A program made the translations under genes and the position numbers. From Anaerohabitans sp964387285 (lineage in GTDB: Bacteria; Zhuqueibacterota; Zhuqueibacteria; Residuimicrobiales; Residuimicrobiaceae), in NCBI GenBank assembly GCA_964387285.1, contig CAYLWO010000018.1, forward strand, positions 19,305-83,304: 64,000 bases of DNA. The letters run 5' to 3'. The notes beneath the pieces were generated by a model, which saw only the letters and a program-made list of their open reading frames with translations, was not told where the DNA came from and made no database searches. Positions within the stretch are counted from its first letter, which is position 1, and each line of letters starts with the position of its first letter. Below are positions 17,418-26,590 of the stretch, piece after piece.

Positions 17418-20291
17418 CTATTTGATCAACATCATTTTTTTCGTTTCAGTGAAATCACCACTCTGTAACTTGTAAAAATAAATTCCGTTCGTCAGAGTGG
17501 AACAGTCCAAAGTTAATTCATGATCACCCTGAGACTGGGACCCTTGCACCAATGTCTTAATTTCTCGCCCCAAAAGGTCATAAAGCTTTAAGGTGACCCA
17601 CGACTTTGCCGGAATCGAATAACAAATCCTGGTGGTGGCATTGAACGGATTAGGATAGTTCTGGGCTAAGCTATATTTTAAAGGAGTGTTAGCCTGACTT
17701 TCATCGACCACGGTGCCATAGGTCACAAAGCTACCGCCAAAAACACCCATATCGTTTCTGACGGTTCCTAAACCAGGAAACAAGGCAAATCCCGGATTTA
17801 AAGCGTCTTCAACGTCATTAAACACAGCTGAAGGATCGCCTTTATCAATACAAGGCGAGTCGGGAAGCAAATAAAAATTACCTCTACCAGGATCAATAAA
17901 TCCCGGATCAACTGCGATATTGCCGTTTCCCCAGTTCAACGGGCCCTCAAGCCAATTATGAACGGTTGTGTCAATATCTGAATATTCGACAAGTACTTCA
18001 GCGTCGCCGCTGATCAAAATATTTTTTCCGGATTCAGCCGAATTACCATAGATGATGGAATTTCGAATTTCCATTTTTAAAGGGCCATAGCCCTGTGCAG
18101 CGACTCCGCCACCGTTTCTAAAACTGGTATTTCCATAAATGATCGAATTGACAATTTCTATCACATCGTCCACATTGCTGTTATCCCGTACAACGGAGAC
18201 ACCACCCCCATTAACTCCGGTAGGACTGTAACCGAATCCATGATTATTGCGAATGATGCAATTTATTATCTGCAAGTCCCCATTTCTCGAGAAGATGCCG
18301 CCGCCAATAGTTGCCCAGTTATTTTCGATAAGACAATTTTCAATTAAAAGACTGCCGCCATGATGAGCGATTGCGCCGCCGCACAGCGTAGCCCCGGTCG
18401 ATACTCCATAAATATTTTTCGAATTGGAAAATCGGGCAAAAGATATTCTATTCTTCGCGGTTTCATTGCATAAAAAGTAAATCGGTCCGCATCCGTCAGT
18501 AGAACTTGAATTAAAAATAACACTGTCGGTCTCTGTTCCGAGTATGGAAAGTTGTCCTGTTCTGCCATCAGAACTGAGTCCTAAAGTTAGACTATACGGT
18601 CCGAGGAAATCGACAACCACGCCAGCCTTAACTGTCAAATGACCTAATATGTACAGATCGTTCAGAATGTAATATGGAGAATGCTCTTTATCCCACATGA
18701 TGTCTGAATAAGGCAAGCCCTCAACAATCGTGCCACTTTGCGGCAATGCGTATCCGCATAATGCAACGATCAAATTATTTTTTGTATTTCCATAAATCAC
18801 GATCTCCTTATCATATCTGCCTATGAGACTTGCGCTAAATTTAATAAAAATTTTTAAATTGGATCTGGAATGAATGGTAATATCCTTAAAGACATTAGCA
18901 TAATTAATGCCATCTATACTAATTTGATATGGCAATGGCACGCAGATTGAATCGACACCGATTGCTTCTGCTGATTCATTTTTCACATCTATGGCCGAGA
19001 AGATCGGTTCCGCGCCAAGAATAAAATGTTCCAATGTTACTGATTTTGAATTTGTTTTTAAATTAACATCATCTATGATTCTGGGTATGACGTCAAAAGT
19101 GATGTCGCTTATTACCCCGATCTGGTCGGTATAAGGCACACTGTACCATAATTCTGCGGAGCCAAGCCCGACAAAATGAAAAAATCCGGCGCTATTATAG
19201 CCATCCACTATGACCTCATGGCCGCCAGCTGCCATTGTCATGAGAAATGGCAACCTGTTCATAATATTCTCTTTCATGATCGAATATAATCCAAAAGCTT
19301 GGTCGCCGAATCTACCCCATTTAGCACTGAAATAATTAAATTTAGTTAAGAGCGCCGGATAGATATAATTTGAATAGGCACCTGTCGCACCGCTGCTGAA
19401 TTGAGCCTGGACAGCAACTGCTGCAGCAAAATTCAGCGCGCCAACATCCTGTTTATTTATGGGTACATTATTCTGGTAACGATACTTGAGAGCATTTAAA
19501 TAGCCATTCAATCGTTGAAATGATGGAAAGTGGTACAAAGCGCTGTCCTGGTCAATTCGTATGTTGAATGGCGGACTTGAATATCTATCAACATCACTAA
19601 AGCTTACATCTCCTATATACTTATGAAAATTGATTAATTGCGACATGGCAACCGGCACACAACCGGCATGCGTGGTTCCGCCAAAAGAGGGGAAATAAGT
19701 TGCTGCAATATAAGGAATCATTGTGGACCAGTCCGTTTCAATCCAACCACCGGAACGAGTCGTGCCGAAGGGAGGCCATTGTCGCAGGTTCGCATCAAAA
19801 ATGCTTTCTAGTGATAAATATTTTTGCCATAGTGCAAAATTCTGCTTGCTGCGCAGCCCGTTCCTGCTCAAACCGCCGTTTCTACCCTTAATCAATTCCT
19901 TGACTGATTTCTGCAGGCTTGTATTCCCTTCCCAGGTGGATGTACAGCTGTACGCCAAAATCGGTTGTTCATTGTAGAAACCGGAAACTATCACAAATCC
20001 GCTCGGATCATAAGAAAACGCATACCCCATTACCTGTTGAGTCTGCTCATCCTTAATTTCGTACGGTGCATGCGAGATCGCCTTTCGCAGATTTACCGGC
20101 CTTGCATAAAAGATCGATGTGTTGGTAAATTTTTCAGCTAAAATTACAGCATCGTCCACCGTTACCACTCGGTCCATGATAGGGTTTTGCTCAGAAAAAT
20201 GCCTATATTCACGAACGTTACTTGCAGTATATTGCGCATAAATAGTGGAAACAAACAGGAATGTACTGATGATGAAATGCACAATTTTCAT
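17418..20291 (-). CDS. C10 (streptopain-like) cysteine protease with beta-helix and T9SS tail
   Basis: 957 residues. Order: signal peptide (1-19); Spi-type pro-region (about 40-135); peptidase C10 domain (about 175-400) with the catalytic cysteine in HAGCVPVAMSQLINFHKY (Cys211) and the histidine in AAGGHEVIVDGYN (His358); an Ig-like/HYDIN-type segment (about 400-510); a right-handed parallel beta-helix (about 540-800, with ladders such as IENCLIENNWATIGGGIFS and GGGVAAQGYG); and a T9SS type A sorting domain (QNYPNPFNATTR to MMLIK). It should be secreted as a zymogen and displayed on or released from the surface to degrade protein. Coupling of C10 to a beta-helix may target it to a polysaccharide. 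It is a stand-alone gene, with relics and a propeller gene upstream. Confidence 0.9.
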   Translation of the reverse strand: MKIVHFIISTFLFVSTIYAQYTASNVREYRHFSEQNPIMDRVVTVDDAVILAEKFTNTSIFYARPVNLRKAISHAPYEIKDEQTQQVMGYAFSYDPSGFVIVSGFYNEQPILAYSCTSTWEGNTSLQKSVKELIKGRNGGLSRNGLRSKQNFALWQKYLSLESIFDANLRQWPPFGTTRSGGWIETDWSTMIPYIAATYFPSFGGTTHAGCVPVAMSQLINFHKYIGDVSFSDVDRYSSPPFNIRIDQDSALYHFPSFQRLNGYLNALKYRYQNNVPINKQDVGALNFAAAVAVQAQFSSGATGAYSNYIYPALLTKFNYFSAKWGRFGDQAFGLYSIMKENIMNRLPFLMTMAAGGHEVIVDGYNSAGFFHFVGLGSAELWYSVPYTDQIGVISDITFDVIPRIIDDVNLKTNSKSVTLEHFILGAEPIFSAIDVKNESAEAIGVDSICVPLPYQISIDGINYANVFKDITIHSRSNLKIFIKFSASLIGRYDKEIVIYGNTKNNLIVALCGYALPQSGTIVEGLPYSDIMWDKEHSPYYILNDLYILGHLTVKAGVVVDFLGPYSLTLGLSSDGRTGQLSILGTETDSVIFNSSSTDGCGPIYFLCNETAKNRISFARFSNSKNIYGVSTGATLCGGAIAHHGGSLLIENCLIENNWATIGGGIFSRNGDLQIINCIIRNNHGFGYSPTGVNGGGVSVVRDNSNVDDVIEIVNSIIYGNTSFRNGGGVAAQGYGPLKMEIRNSIIYGNSAESGKNILISGDAEVLVEYSDIDTTVHNWLEGPLNWGNGNIAVDPGFIDPGRGNFYLLPDSPCIDKGDPSAVFNDVEDALNPGFALFPGLGTVRNDMGVFGGSFVTYGTVVDESQANTPLKYSLAQNYPNPFNATTRICYSIPAKSWVTLKLYDLLGREIKTLVQGSQSQGDHELTLDCSTLTNGIYFYKLQSGDFTETKKMMLIK

Positions 20292-20535
20292 AAGCTACCT
20301 TTTGATTTATCATAGGATTGGTCGGTTATCCGAGATCAATGGTCGCATCTGTAAAACAGGCGATCTGGTCAAAACGAAACTTCTATTCATGTTTTATAGA
20401 AGAAAGATCGAAAAAGGATAGAGACCCAGGTAAACATACGCTACATGATAATAAATATTAAATCAAACTACAAAGAAAAAATTCATTCATTATTCTATTC
20501 TGTTTCAAGGAATCGAGTAACGCGTTTCCTTTGAT

Positions 20536-20789
20536 TCAAAGCCCCCCATGCCGTCCACTGTTTTTATTATCATGCCGAAATCGCGGCCAGGGCGAAGTAG
20601 CGGCGTAACCGTAACTGGCGGTCAACACCGCATTAAACATACTGCAACAGTAATCGTCAATGTACTAGTTGTATAGCCAGGTTCGACCGGCTTTTTCCTG
20701 TGGCAGTTCCACATCAGGCAACCGGCAGTGACAAGCACTGCCCACAAGAGCAAGCAAATTTTCAGGCGCCCCAAGCGACTTTTGTTCAT
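20536..20789 (-). pseudogene. Internally deleted PQQ-propeller lipoprotein relic
   Basis: The ATG at 20789 opens a lipoprotein-like leader (MNKSRLGRLKICLLLWAVLV, then TAGC) of about 45 codons. A frame change follows directly into the last 34 codons of a PQQ-type beta-propeller: MFNAVLTASYGYAATSPWPR, then FRHDNKNSG and a TGA at 20536. The same C-terminal sequence occurs, more intact, at 58212-58300. The blades between leader and tail are missing, so this is a gene that lost its centre by deletion. It lies immediately downstream of the BNR propeller gene and in the same orientation. Confidence 0.75.
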
Positions 20790-20876
20790 AAAGCCACCTT
20801 GTTTTCCGGAAAACAACCAATGAGCAGATTAAAATCAAGAATAAATTATTCATTATGAATTTATTCTTCTTGATGC

Positions 20877-23327
20877 CTACTTGACCAATAAACATTTTTT
20901 GAAAAGCTGCTGCTCTGCACAACGGAGAACATAGAAATAAATTCCATTGCCGACCTCCTGACCGTGGTCTCCCCTGCCATCCCAGAGTACTGTATGGGAG
21001 CCGCTCGAATATCTTTTCTTCAGCAGATGGCGGACACACTGACCTTGAAGATTATAGATGAGAAGTTCGATATCTGTCTCAACTGGAACGTCAAAAGACA
21101 GCATCGTGCGGTCGTTAAATGGATTGGGATAATTGGCGTACAGGGAAACGTTTTTTGGATTAGGCAAGGTTGAAGCAACATGAGCAGAAGAGATCACCTG
21201 TACGCGTCTCGTTTCTGACCAGTCACTGTTAGTCAATGGATGCACGCAACGGACGCGACAAAAATATATTCCAGCCTGCGGAGAAAATGTGCACAGCCGG
21301 CTTGTGTCTAAAGTCGTGATAGAAAGATGTATTGAAGAAAACAGGGAATCAGGACTCTGTTGCATCTCAAAAGTCGTGGCAACGCCGCCGGACCTCCAGG
21401 AACACAAGAGTTCTGGCACCGTCAGCGATGTATCCCTGGCCGGCTTTACCCATTGCGGCGCTTTCAGTCGAACAGGAATGGCGCTTTGCATAATAAAACC
21501 CTCTTTGCTCCCCAGCCAAAGGAATCCGGCATGATCGATGCACAGACTGCTCAGTTCACCCAGGGTATCAGGCGTTGGAATTTTATACCAGAGCGAATCA
21601 TCTGTTATAATCCGATAAAGCGATTTCCCGGAAACCGCATAAAACAACCCCCGGGCGCCGGAAGCGATCGCCGGAATGGAGGAGGACAAACCCACTGACT
21701 TGATCATTTGCCAGGGATCGACATGCAAGTCAACCCAGAAAACACCTTGAACAGTCGCAACGGCCAACCGACCGGATACATCCTGACAAAGAGCCAAAAC
21801 TTCATCAGAAAAATTTGCCTTCGTCCAATTGTTGCCGTTGTCGTGTGAATAAAACAGGCCTGTTTTCGAACCGACGACCAGAGTTTGGTCAGAGCTCACC
21901 AGTAGGGAACGAATGCGCGTATCAGGAATACCGGAATTCCGTGGTTTCCAGGAAAGACCCTGATCTGCTGAATAGTGCACGCCGCTGCTCCACAGGCCGG
22001 AAAAAAGATCCCCATATTCGTTGCAGGCCAGCGCCACGGCGTGCAGATTGAGTGGACCTGTCTGGCGCGGCTCCCAGGTCTTGCCGGTGGCCGGCAGGTA
22101 GTGAACACCACTTAGACTGGCAAGAAAGGTTCCACCGGTTTTCGTAAAGCTAAATCGATAACTATCTAAAAGGTCCAAATCAGGCATTTGCCGTTGCCAT
22201 TGTGCAGCATGGCGGTCATAGATATAAACGCCGCCATAGCCGCCAGCCCACAGCCGTTGCTGCTTATCTTCCTGGATTGTATGGACGGCTGCTGAAGCCA
22301 ATCCCGTGCTGATATCCAGCCATTCAGTGCGTGCATGATTCCATCGTAATAAACCCATGCTCGTGGCGATAACCGGATCTGTTTGACCATCGATGATAAT
22401 ATCCTGAATCTGCAAATTCAGGAGACCGACTTGCTCCCACGCGAAAAGATCCGAGGTCCGGTACAGACCGTGGTTTGTTGTACCGACAAACAAAGCGCCT
22501 TTCCGGTCGTAACGCAGGGAAAGGGCAGCTTGTTTTCCAGGACCCGTGGCGATGCTTTCCCAAAACGCTCCCGCATTCACAGAACGAAAAAGACCTAGGT
22601 TCGTGGCCAGGTAGAGCGTTGCGTTTGAATCCTGTGCAAACGCCCGGACATAGGCCGTGCGAATATTCTCATTGATCGCAATCCAGGTTCTTCCGTGATC
22701 ATCGGAGCGATGTGGTCCTTGTCCATTGCTGCCGGCATACAAGCGGCCTTGCCGATCGACGAACAGTTTGGTAATATTGCTCACTTTCAAGCTGTCCACA
22801 TGTTGCCAGGAAAGGCCCTTGTTTTCCGAGCGATAAACGCCGCTTAGCAAAGTTCCGGCAAAGAGGACGCCGGAAGAATCGATGCACAAACATTGCACAA
22901 AAGTGGGCAGTTTGTCGCTGCGTAGAAACCAGTTTCTTGCCTGGTTTTCAGAAGCAAAAACACCAGCTCCGCTCGTTGCGAGAAAAAGCGTTCCATCGGG
23001 ATGACGTACGAGTTCGTCAGGAATCGCCTGATTCAGGCCCTGACTGCGCAGCTGCCAATGTTCACCCTCGTCATGGGAAAAAAATATACCCTGAGGCGTG
23101 ACTGCAAGCCATTCAGCGGCAGGAGTGGAAAGAATTTGCAGCACATTATTGCCATACAACCGATGAGCCGGCAGCCAGATGGACTCGTCAGCGGACAGTT
23201 TGAAATACGGAGAAAAACAGAGGATGACCAGCAGTATATGAACGCGTGAGGAAAAATTTGCCATATTCCCTCCTCTCAAACCACAAAGGGAATAAACCGA
23301 TATCGCACCCGTGCTTTGTATGAACAA
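20877..23327 (-). CDS. T9SS-secreted BNR/Ycf48-like beta-propeller protein
   Basis: 816 residues, or about 795 if translation begins at the internal Met before ANFSSRVHILLVILCFSPYF, which is a better signal peptide. Residues about 45-600 are repeats of the BNR/Ycf48 or two-component-regulator propeller type with Asp-box-like strips (SHDEGEHW, SENKGLSW, SDDHGRTW, SVNAGAFW, SADQGLSW, SHDNGNNW). A fibronectin/Ig-like segment follows (about 620-715) and a T9SS sorting domain (ANYPNPFNDRT to LLVK). The protein is likely a surface beta-propeller. No ligand can be assigned. A decayed paralogue of its C-terminus exists at 58664-58970, also next to a PQQ relic. Its 5' end overlaps the next gene by 52 bp if the longest frame is used, which favours the internal start. 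Confidence 0.85.
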   Translation of the reverse strand: MFIQSTGAISVYSLCGLRGGNMANFSSRVHILLVILCFSPYFKLSADESIWLPAHRLYGNNVLQILSTPAAEWLAVTPQGIFFSHDEGEHWQLRSQGLNQAIPDELVRHPDGTLFLATSGAGVFASENQARNWFLRSDKLPTFVQCLCIDSSGVLFAGTLLSGVYRSENKGLSWQHVDSLKVSNITKLFVDRQGRLYAGSNGQGPHRSDDHGRTWIAINENIRTAYVRAFAQDSNATLYLATNLGLFRSVNAGAFWESIATGPGKQAALSLRYDRKGALFVGTTNHGLYRTSDLFAWEQVGLLNLQIQDIIIDGQTDPVIATSMGLLRWNHARTEWLDISTGLASAAVHTIQEDKQQRLWAGGYGGVYIYDRHAAQWQRQMPDLDLLDSYRFSFTKTGGTFLASLSGVHYLPATGKTWEPRQTGPLNLHAVALACNEYGDLFSGLWSSGVHYSADQGLSWKPRNSGIPDTRIRSLLVSSDQTLVVGSKTGLFYSHDNGNNWTKANFSDEVLALCQDVSGRLAVATVQGVFWVDLHVDPWQMIKSVGLSSSIPAIASGARGLFYAVSGKSLYRIITDDSLWYKIPTPDTLGELSSLCIDHAGFLWLGSKEGFIMQSAIPVRLKAPQWVKPARDTSLTVPELLCSWRSGGVATTFEMQQSPDSLFSSIHLSITTLDTSRLCTFSPQAGIYFCRVRCVHPLTNSDWSETRRVQVISSAHVASTLPNPKNVSLYANYPNPFNDRTMLSFDVPVETDIELLIYNLQGQCVRHLLKKRYSSGSHTVLWDGRGDHGQEVGNGIYFYVLRCAEQQLFKKCLLVK

Positions 23328-24253
23328 TATTGCGGATCATTTTCCAGTAACTTTTCTTCGGCAAAAGCTCTGATCACCTGGCCAACAAGAACCAGCATAC
23401 CCTTAATCATATTTGCCGGCGTCGGATTGCCGAGAAGGAAGGAGAATAAAAAAAAGAGTTCGGCCGCATAGAGCGGATGGCGAATCCAACGATAGGCGCC
23501 CTTCGTTTTTATGTTGCGATTGGCCGGCACAATGCCGAAACTTTTTCCCAGACTGGCTAATGCAAAGATAATGGCCATAAGCGAGCAGGTTTGTGCGATT
23601 ACTGAAATCGTTTGCAACCAACGGATTTCAATGGGCGCTGCTCGCAAAGAGAATGATATCAGAACGGTTGCGATGGCCGCCAGCCAATCAGACCATTTTC
23701 GCGATATGGCTGCACTCGGCCTTCTGGTTAAAAACAAATAAACGAGCAGAGTGTTGTAGATGAACAGACCCAATCCGGGGAGTGAAGGATTATGCATCCA
23801 CTTGATGACGGTCGTGACAACAAATCCCAGCCAAAAAAGCGCCAGACAGTAATTAATAATATGATGGAAAAACCGCGACCAGGCAGAGGTGAGCTCGGGA
23901 ACAGGGGCATCAACCGTAAATTCCAAATGATCCCCGATGTGCAGATGGCCGGACATCGCAGGATGCGCAGGCCATTCCAACACAGCTTTACTTCGGGCCA
24001 CGTAGGGTAGGATGCGGCGTGGAGGTACGTGCTCGGCCAATCTGAGAATTTTTCCGCCCTTATCAACAAAGGCAACGCCAAGAGGTTGATCCAGGGTAAA
24101 AGTATGTATGCCGGTGCAGGAACGGATCAAGAGCGCTTTCGGCTCTGACGCCGATCCGAGGGTGAGGAATCCAAGCAGCCGATGATGCCACTTCTCTGCG
24201 CTGTACAGGGTATGGGGCAAACAACGGCCGGTGGATCGGTTGCAGACCGGCAT
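23276..24253 (-). CDS. DUF192 domain fused to ICMT-like membrane methyltransferase
   Basis: 325 residues. The first about 120 show the DUF192 pattern: a ribosyl-like leader RLLGFLTLG, RSCTGIHTFTLDQPLGVAFVD (family: CxSIHTxxMxxPIDVxFLD), then KAVLEWPAH and HIGDHLEF. The remainder is hydrophobic with about five membrane segments and ends with GAYRWIRHPLYAAELFF and FAEEKLLEND, characteristic of isoprenylcysteine carboxyl methyltransferase/NnrU-like enzymes that use S-adenosylmethionine. The fusion joins a small beta-barrel domain of unknown function to a membrane methyltransferase. It starts 3 bp after the stop codon of the lipoprotein gene and lies at the downstream end of the Tad pilus operon. 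A role in pilus or envelope modification is inferred only from position. Confidence 0.78.
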   Translation of the reverse strand: MPVCNRSTGRCLPHTLYSAEKWHHRLLGFLTLGSASEPKALLIRSCTGIHTFTLDQPLGVAFVDKGGKILRLAEHVPPRRILPYVARSKAVLEWPAHPAMSGHLHIGDHLEFTVDAPVPELTSAWSRFFHHIINYCLALFWLGFVVTTVIKWMHNPSLPGLGLFIYNTLLVYLFLTRRPSAAISRKWSDWLAAIATVLISFSLRAAPIEIRWLQTISVIAQTCSLMAIIFALASLGKSFGIVPANRNIKTKGAYRWIRHPLYAAELFFLFSFLLGNPTPANMIKGMLVLVGQVIRAFAEEKLLENDPQYCSYKARVRYRFIPFVV

Positions 24254-24256
24254 GGG

Positions 24257-24640
24257 TCACCAGATTTTCAGCAGTAATATCTGACTTTTATCAAAGATCT
24301 GACGACGATCGACTTTGACGGCAGAACCGGCGTCTGCAAGAAATTTTCCTTTATTCGGCGTGCTCTGCACACTGCGGGATTCATAGGTATAACCGGGACA
24401 CACCTCGATCCGTTCTCGATCACAGGAAAGAAATTTTCCGCTTATCTTACGGCCATCGCGAAGGTGGAGCTCGACAAAGTCGGGTTTTAGCAGTTTTTCA
24501 CTGAGCGAAAAGACCTGGTCTTCAATAAGCACCATACTCGGCATGGTGCTCGGCGTTTGATATCGATGCAACTTGCCGGCGCAGGCCGAAAACAATATCA
24601 AAAAACTGATAAGAACCGAGAGAACACAAAACTTTTTCAT
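24257..24640 (-). CDS. Small lipoprotein in Tad pilus operon
   Basis: 127 residues from the ATG at 24640, which has an AAAGGAG ribosome-binding site 8 bp upstream. A longer frame from 24685 would overlap tadC and lacks a signal. MKKFCVLSVLISFLILFSAC is a lipoprotein signal with lipobox FSAC. The mature part contains one compact beta-rich segment (FVELHLRDGRKISGKFL..RIEVCPG), resembling an Sm/Lsm-like barrel strand order, and a second half ending QILLLKIW. No family is recognised. Position between tadC and the DUF192-ICMT gene suggests an accessory envelope role in pilus assembly. Confidence 0.7.
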   Translation of the reverse strand: MKKFCVLSVLISFLILFSACAGKLHRYQTPSTMPSMVLIEDQVFSLSEKLLKPDFVELHLRDGRKISGKFLSCDRERIEVCPGYTYESRSVQSTPNKGKFLADAGSAVKVDRRQIFDKSQILLLKIW

Positions 24641-24662
24641 CGGGCATACTCCTTTGAAATGC

Positions 24663-25613
24663 TCATTGTCCGGACATGGCGGCAAAGTTTTTTATTATGC
24701 TGAGAAAACCCGGGCCAAGGACCACAATGAACAGAGCTGGAAAAATAAAAAGCACGAGTGGAATCAACATTTTTATTCCGGACTTGGCCGCCTGTTCTTC
24801 CGCTGATTGGCGCAGCCGCGTGCGCAGCGAATCGGCTTGTGCGCGCAAAGTATCAGCCAGACTGGTACCCAGCTTGTCTGCCAGAATCAAGGCCCCGACA
24901 AGAATACGCAGATTTTCGACTTTATTGCGCACACAAAGGTTGCGCATCGCAATTTCCCGTGACAGACCTGTGCGCATTTCTTGCGTAACCATGAGCAATT
25001 CCTTGCTGAGTATCGGTGAACGCAGATCAAGTTCCTGAGCGACGCGCAACAGAGAGGCGTTAAGACCCAAACCCGCTTCCATGCAAATCACCAAAAGATC
25101 GAGAGCATCGGACAAGCTTTCGCCGATTTCCTGCCTTCTTTGTGCAATGACATAGCGCAAAACCAGATCAGGCAAGCAAAAACCGACCAGTACGGCAAAG
25201 ACCGCCATCAGGATGACCTGGGAAGGCTGCGGCAGCAACCTGGCCAGAAATGCGTAATAGACGGCAAACAACAAGAAAGCGGAACTCAGTTTGGTTCCGA
25301 GCAGCAGAATGGGTCCAAATTCATGGCGGATGCCCGCTTCCTGCAGGGTGTTTTTGGTTTTGGTTTTATCTTTCGCCGGGTCAATGCCGCCGAGGCGTTG
25401 CAGATTTTCCAACGCTTTTTCCAGGCCTGCCGGCAGCCTGGATCGTTTAACCGAATCGTACTCGGCCTGATCTGCTGCGCCGCTCGTATCCCTGGTCAAA
25501 TCGCGGACCCGCCGGATGGTCGGATCGTATTTTTTGCGCAGTACACGGAGCACGGTAAACATCAGCAGAAAAACGGTAATAAAAGTCGTCGCTAAAATCA
25601 GATACAACTGCAT
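24663..25613 (-). CDS. tadC: Tad pilus inner-membrane platform protein TadC (type II secretion F family)
   Basis: 316 residues with an N-terminal membrane helix, a central T2SSF domain (about 150-275, ESLSDALDLLVICMEAGLGLNASLLRVAQEL...LSREIAMRNLCVRNKVENLRILVGALILADKLGTSLADTLRAQAD) and C-terminal helices ending in VVLGPGFLSII. TadB and TadC are paralogous and form the inner-membrane platform on which Flp pilin is assembled, powered by TadA. The gene starts 8 bp after tadB ends, so translation is likely coupled. Confidence 0.94.
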   Translation of the reverse strand: MQLYLILATTFITVFLLMFTVLRVLRKKYDPTIRRVRDLTRDTSGAADQAEYDSVKRSRLPAGLEKALENLQRLGGIDPAKDKTKTKNTLQEAGIRHEFGPILLLGTKLSSAFLLFAVYYAFLARLLPQPSQVILMAVFAVLVGFCLPDLVLRYVIAQRRQEIGESLSDALDLLVICMEAGLGLNASLLRVAQELDLRSPILSKELLMVTQEMRTGLSREIAMRNLCVRNKVENLRILVGALILADKLGTSLADTLRAQADSLRTRLRQSAEEQAAKSGIKMLIPLVLFIFPALFIVVLGPGFLSIIKNFAAMSGQ

Positions 25614-25621
25614 AACACTCC

Positions 25622-26590
25622 CTATTGAAATTTGATGCGAATGATTTTGCGGATGACCAGAAAACCGACAACCTGCATCACGAAACCCGCCATGAGCATT
25701 TTGCGGCCGCTGGGATCTTCCAGCATGGGAGCGAAATAACCGGGATTAAGCGCGTTGATGATAATCATGAACACGAGCGGTATGCTGCCCAAAACCCACA
25801 TGGTCATTCTTCCCTGCGCGGTAAAGGTGCGGATTTGTCCCATCAACTTGAACCGTTCGCGAATGGTATAACTGATTTTGTCTAGGATCTCGGCGAGATT
25901 GCCGCCGGTCTCCCGTTGCAACAAAACCGCAGTGACAAACAGCTTTAAATCCAGGCTGTTGATGCGTTGCGTGAGGTTGAGGAGCGCTTCGCGCAAGGGC
26001 AAACCGAGATTGCTTTCTTCAAAGGTCTTGCGAAATTCCACGCCGATCGGGTCCGGCGCTTCAAGACCGACCATTTGCAGAGCTTTATTTAAAGCATGAC
26101 CCGCGCGCAAAGAACTGGTCATCATATCCAAAGCGTCGGGGAAAGCACGGATAAAAGCGCGTAAACGAAGGGCGCGACGGTAGAGAATCATCAAAACAGG
26201 CAAACTGCCTGAAACAAGCGTAACGAGAACGCGCAGCAGAAAATTTTCGGATTGGCGCGTCGCCAAAATGCCGATGACCGTGAGCAAAGCCATGGTCAGC
26301 AGCACCGTGCTGACCGTAATCTTTAAATCGCTCTGTTCCAACATCAGGCGTAATTTGCGGGGAAAATCCAGCCGGGCCAAAAAACGATCCAGAAGTGAAA
26401 TATTGCTGAGCTGCTCATTGCGCAAGACAAACGGCAATTGCTCCGCTTTCAATCCCATATCTGCAGAGTACTCTAGCAAGCGCCTGCTGATTTTGTTTTT
26501 GCTGCCGTGACGACGTTCGTACATCAGCAAAAAAGCGCTTAACAGGAGAAAAAGGAAAAAGAAGAAAAAAGCGATAATGACCAGGGTCAT
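25622..26590 (-). CDS. tadB: Tad pilus inner-membrane platform protein TadB (type II secretion F family)
   Basis: 322 residues: N-terminal membrane anchor (1-24), two central hydrophobic segments (about 95-140), T2SSF domain (about 145-270, FPDALDMMTSSLRAGHALNKALQMVG...LFVTAVLLQRETGGNLAEILDKISYTIRERFK) and two C-terminal helices. It is the partner of TadC in the pilus assembly platform. The start codon overlaps the tadA stop by 4 bp (ATGA-type overlap), a mark of translational coupling. Confidence 0.95.
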   Translation of the reverse strand: MTLVIIAFFFFFLFLLLSAFLLMYERRHGSKNKISRRLLEYSADMGLKAEQLPFVLRNEQLSNISLLDRFLARLDFPRKLRLMLEQSDLKITVSTVLLTMALLTVIGILATRQSENFLLRVLVTLVSGSLPVLMILYRRALRLRAFIRAFPDALDMMTSSLRAGHALNKALQMVGLEAPDPIGVEFRKTFEESNLGLPLREALLNLTQRINSLDLKLFVTAVLLQRETGGNLAEILDKISYTIRERFKLMGQIRTFTAQGRMTMWVLGSIPLVFMIIINALNPGYFAPMLEDPSGRKMLMAGFVMQVVGFLVIRKIIRIKFQ

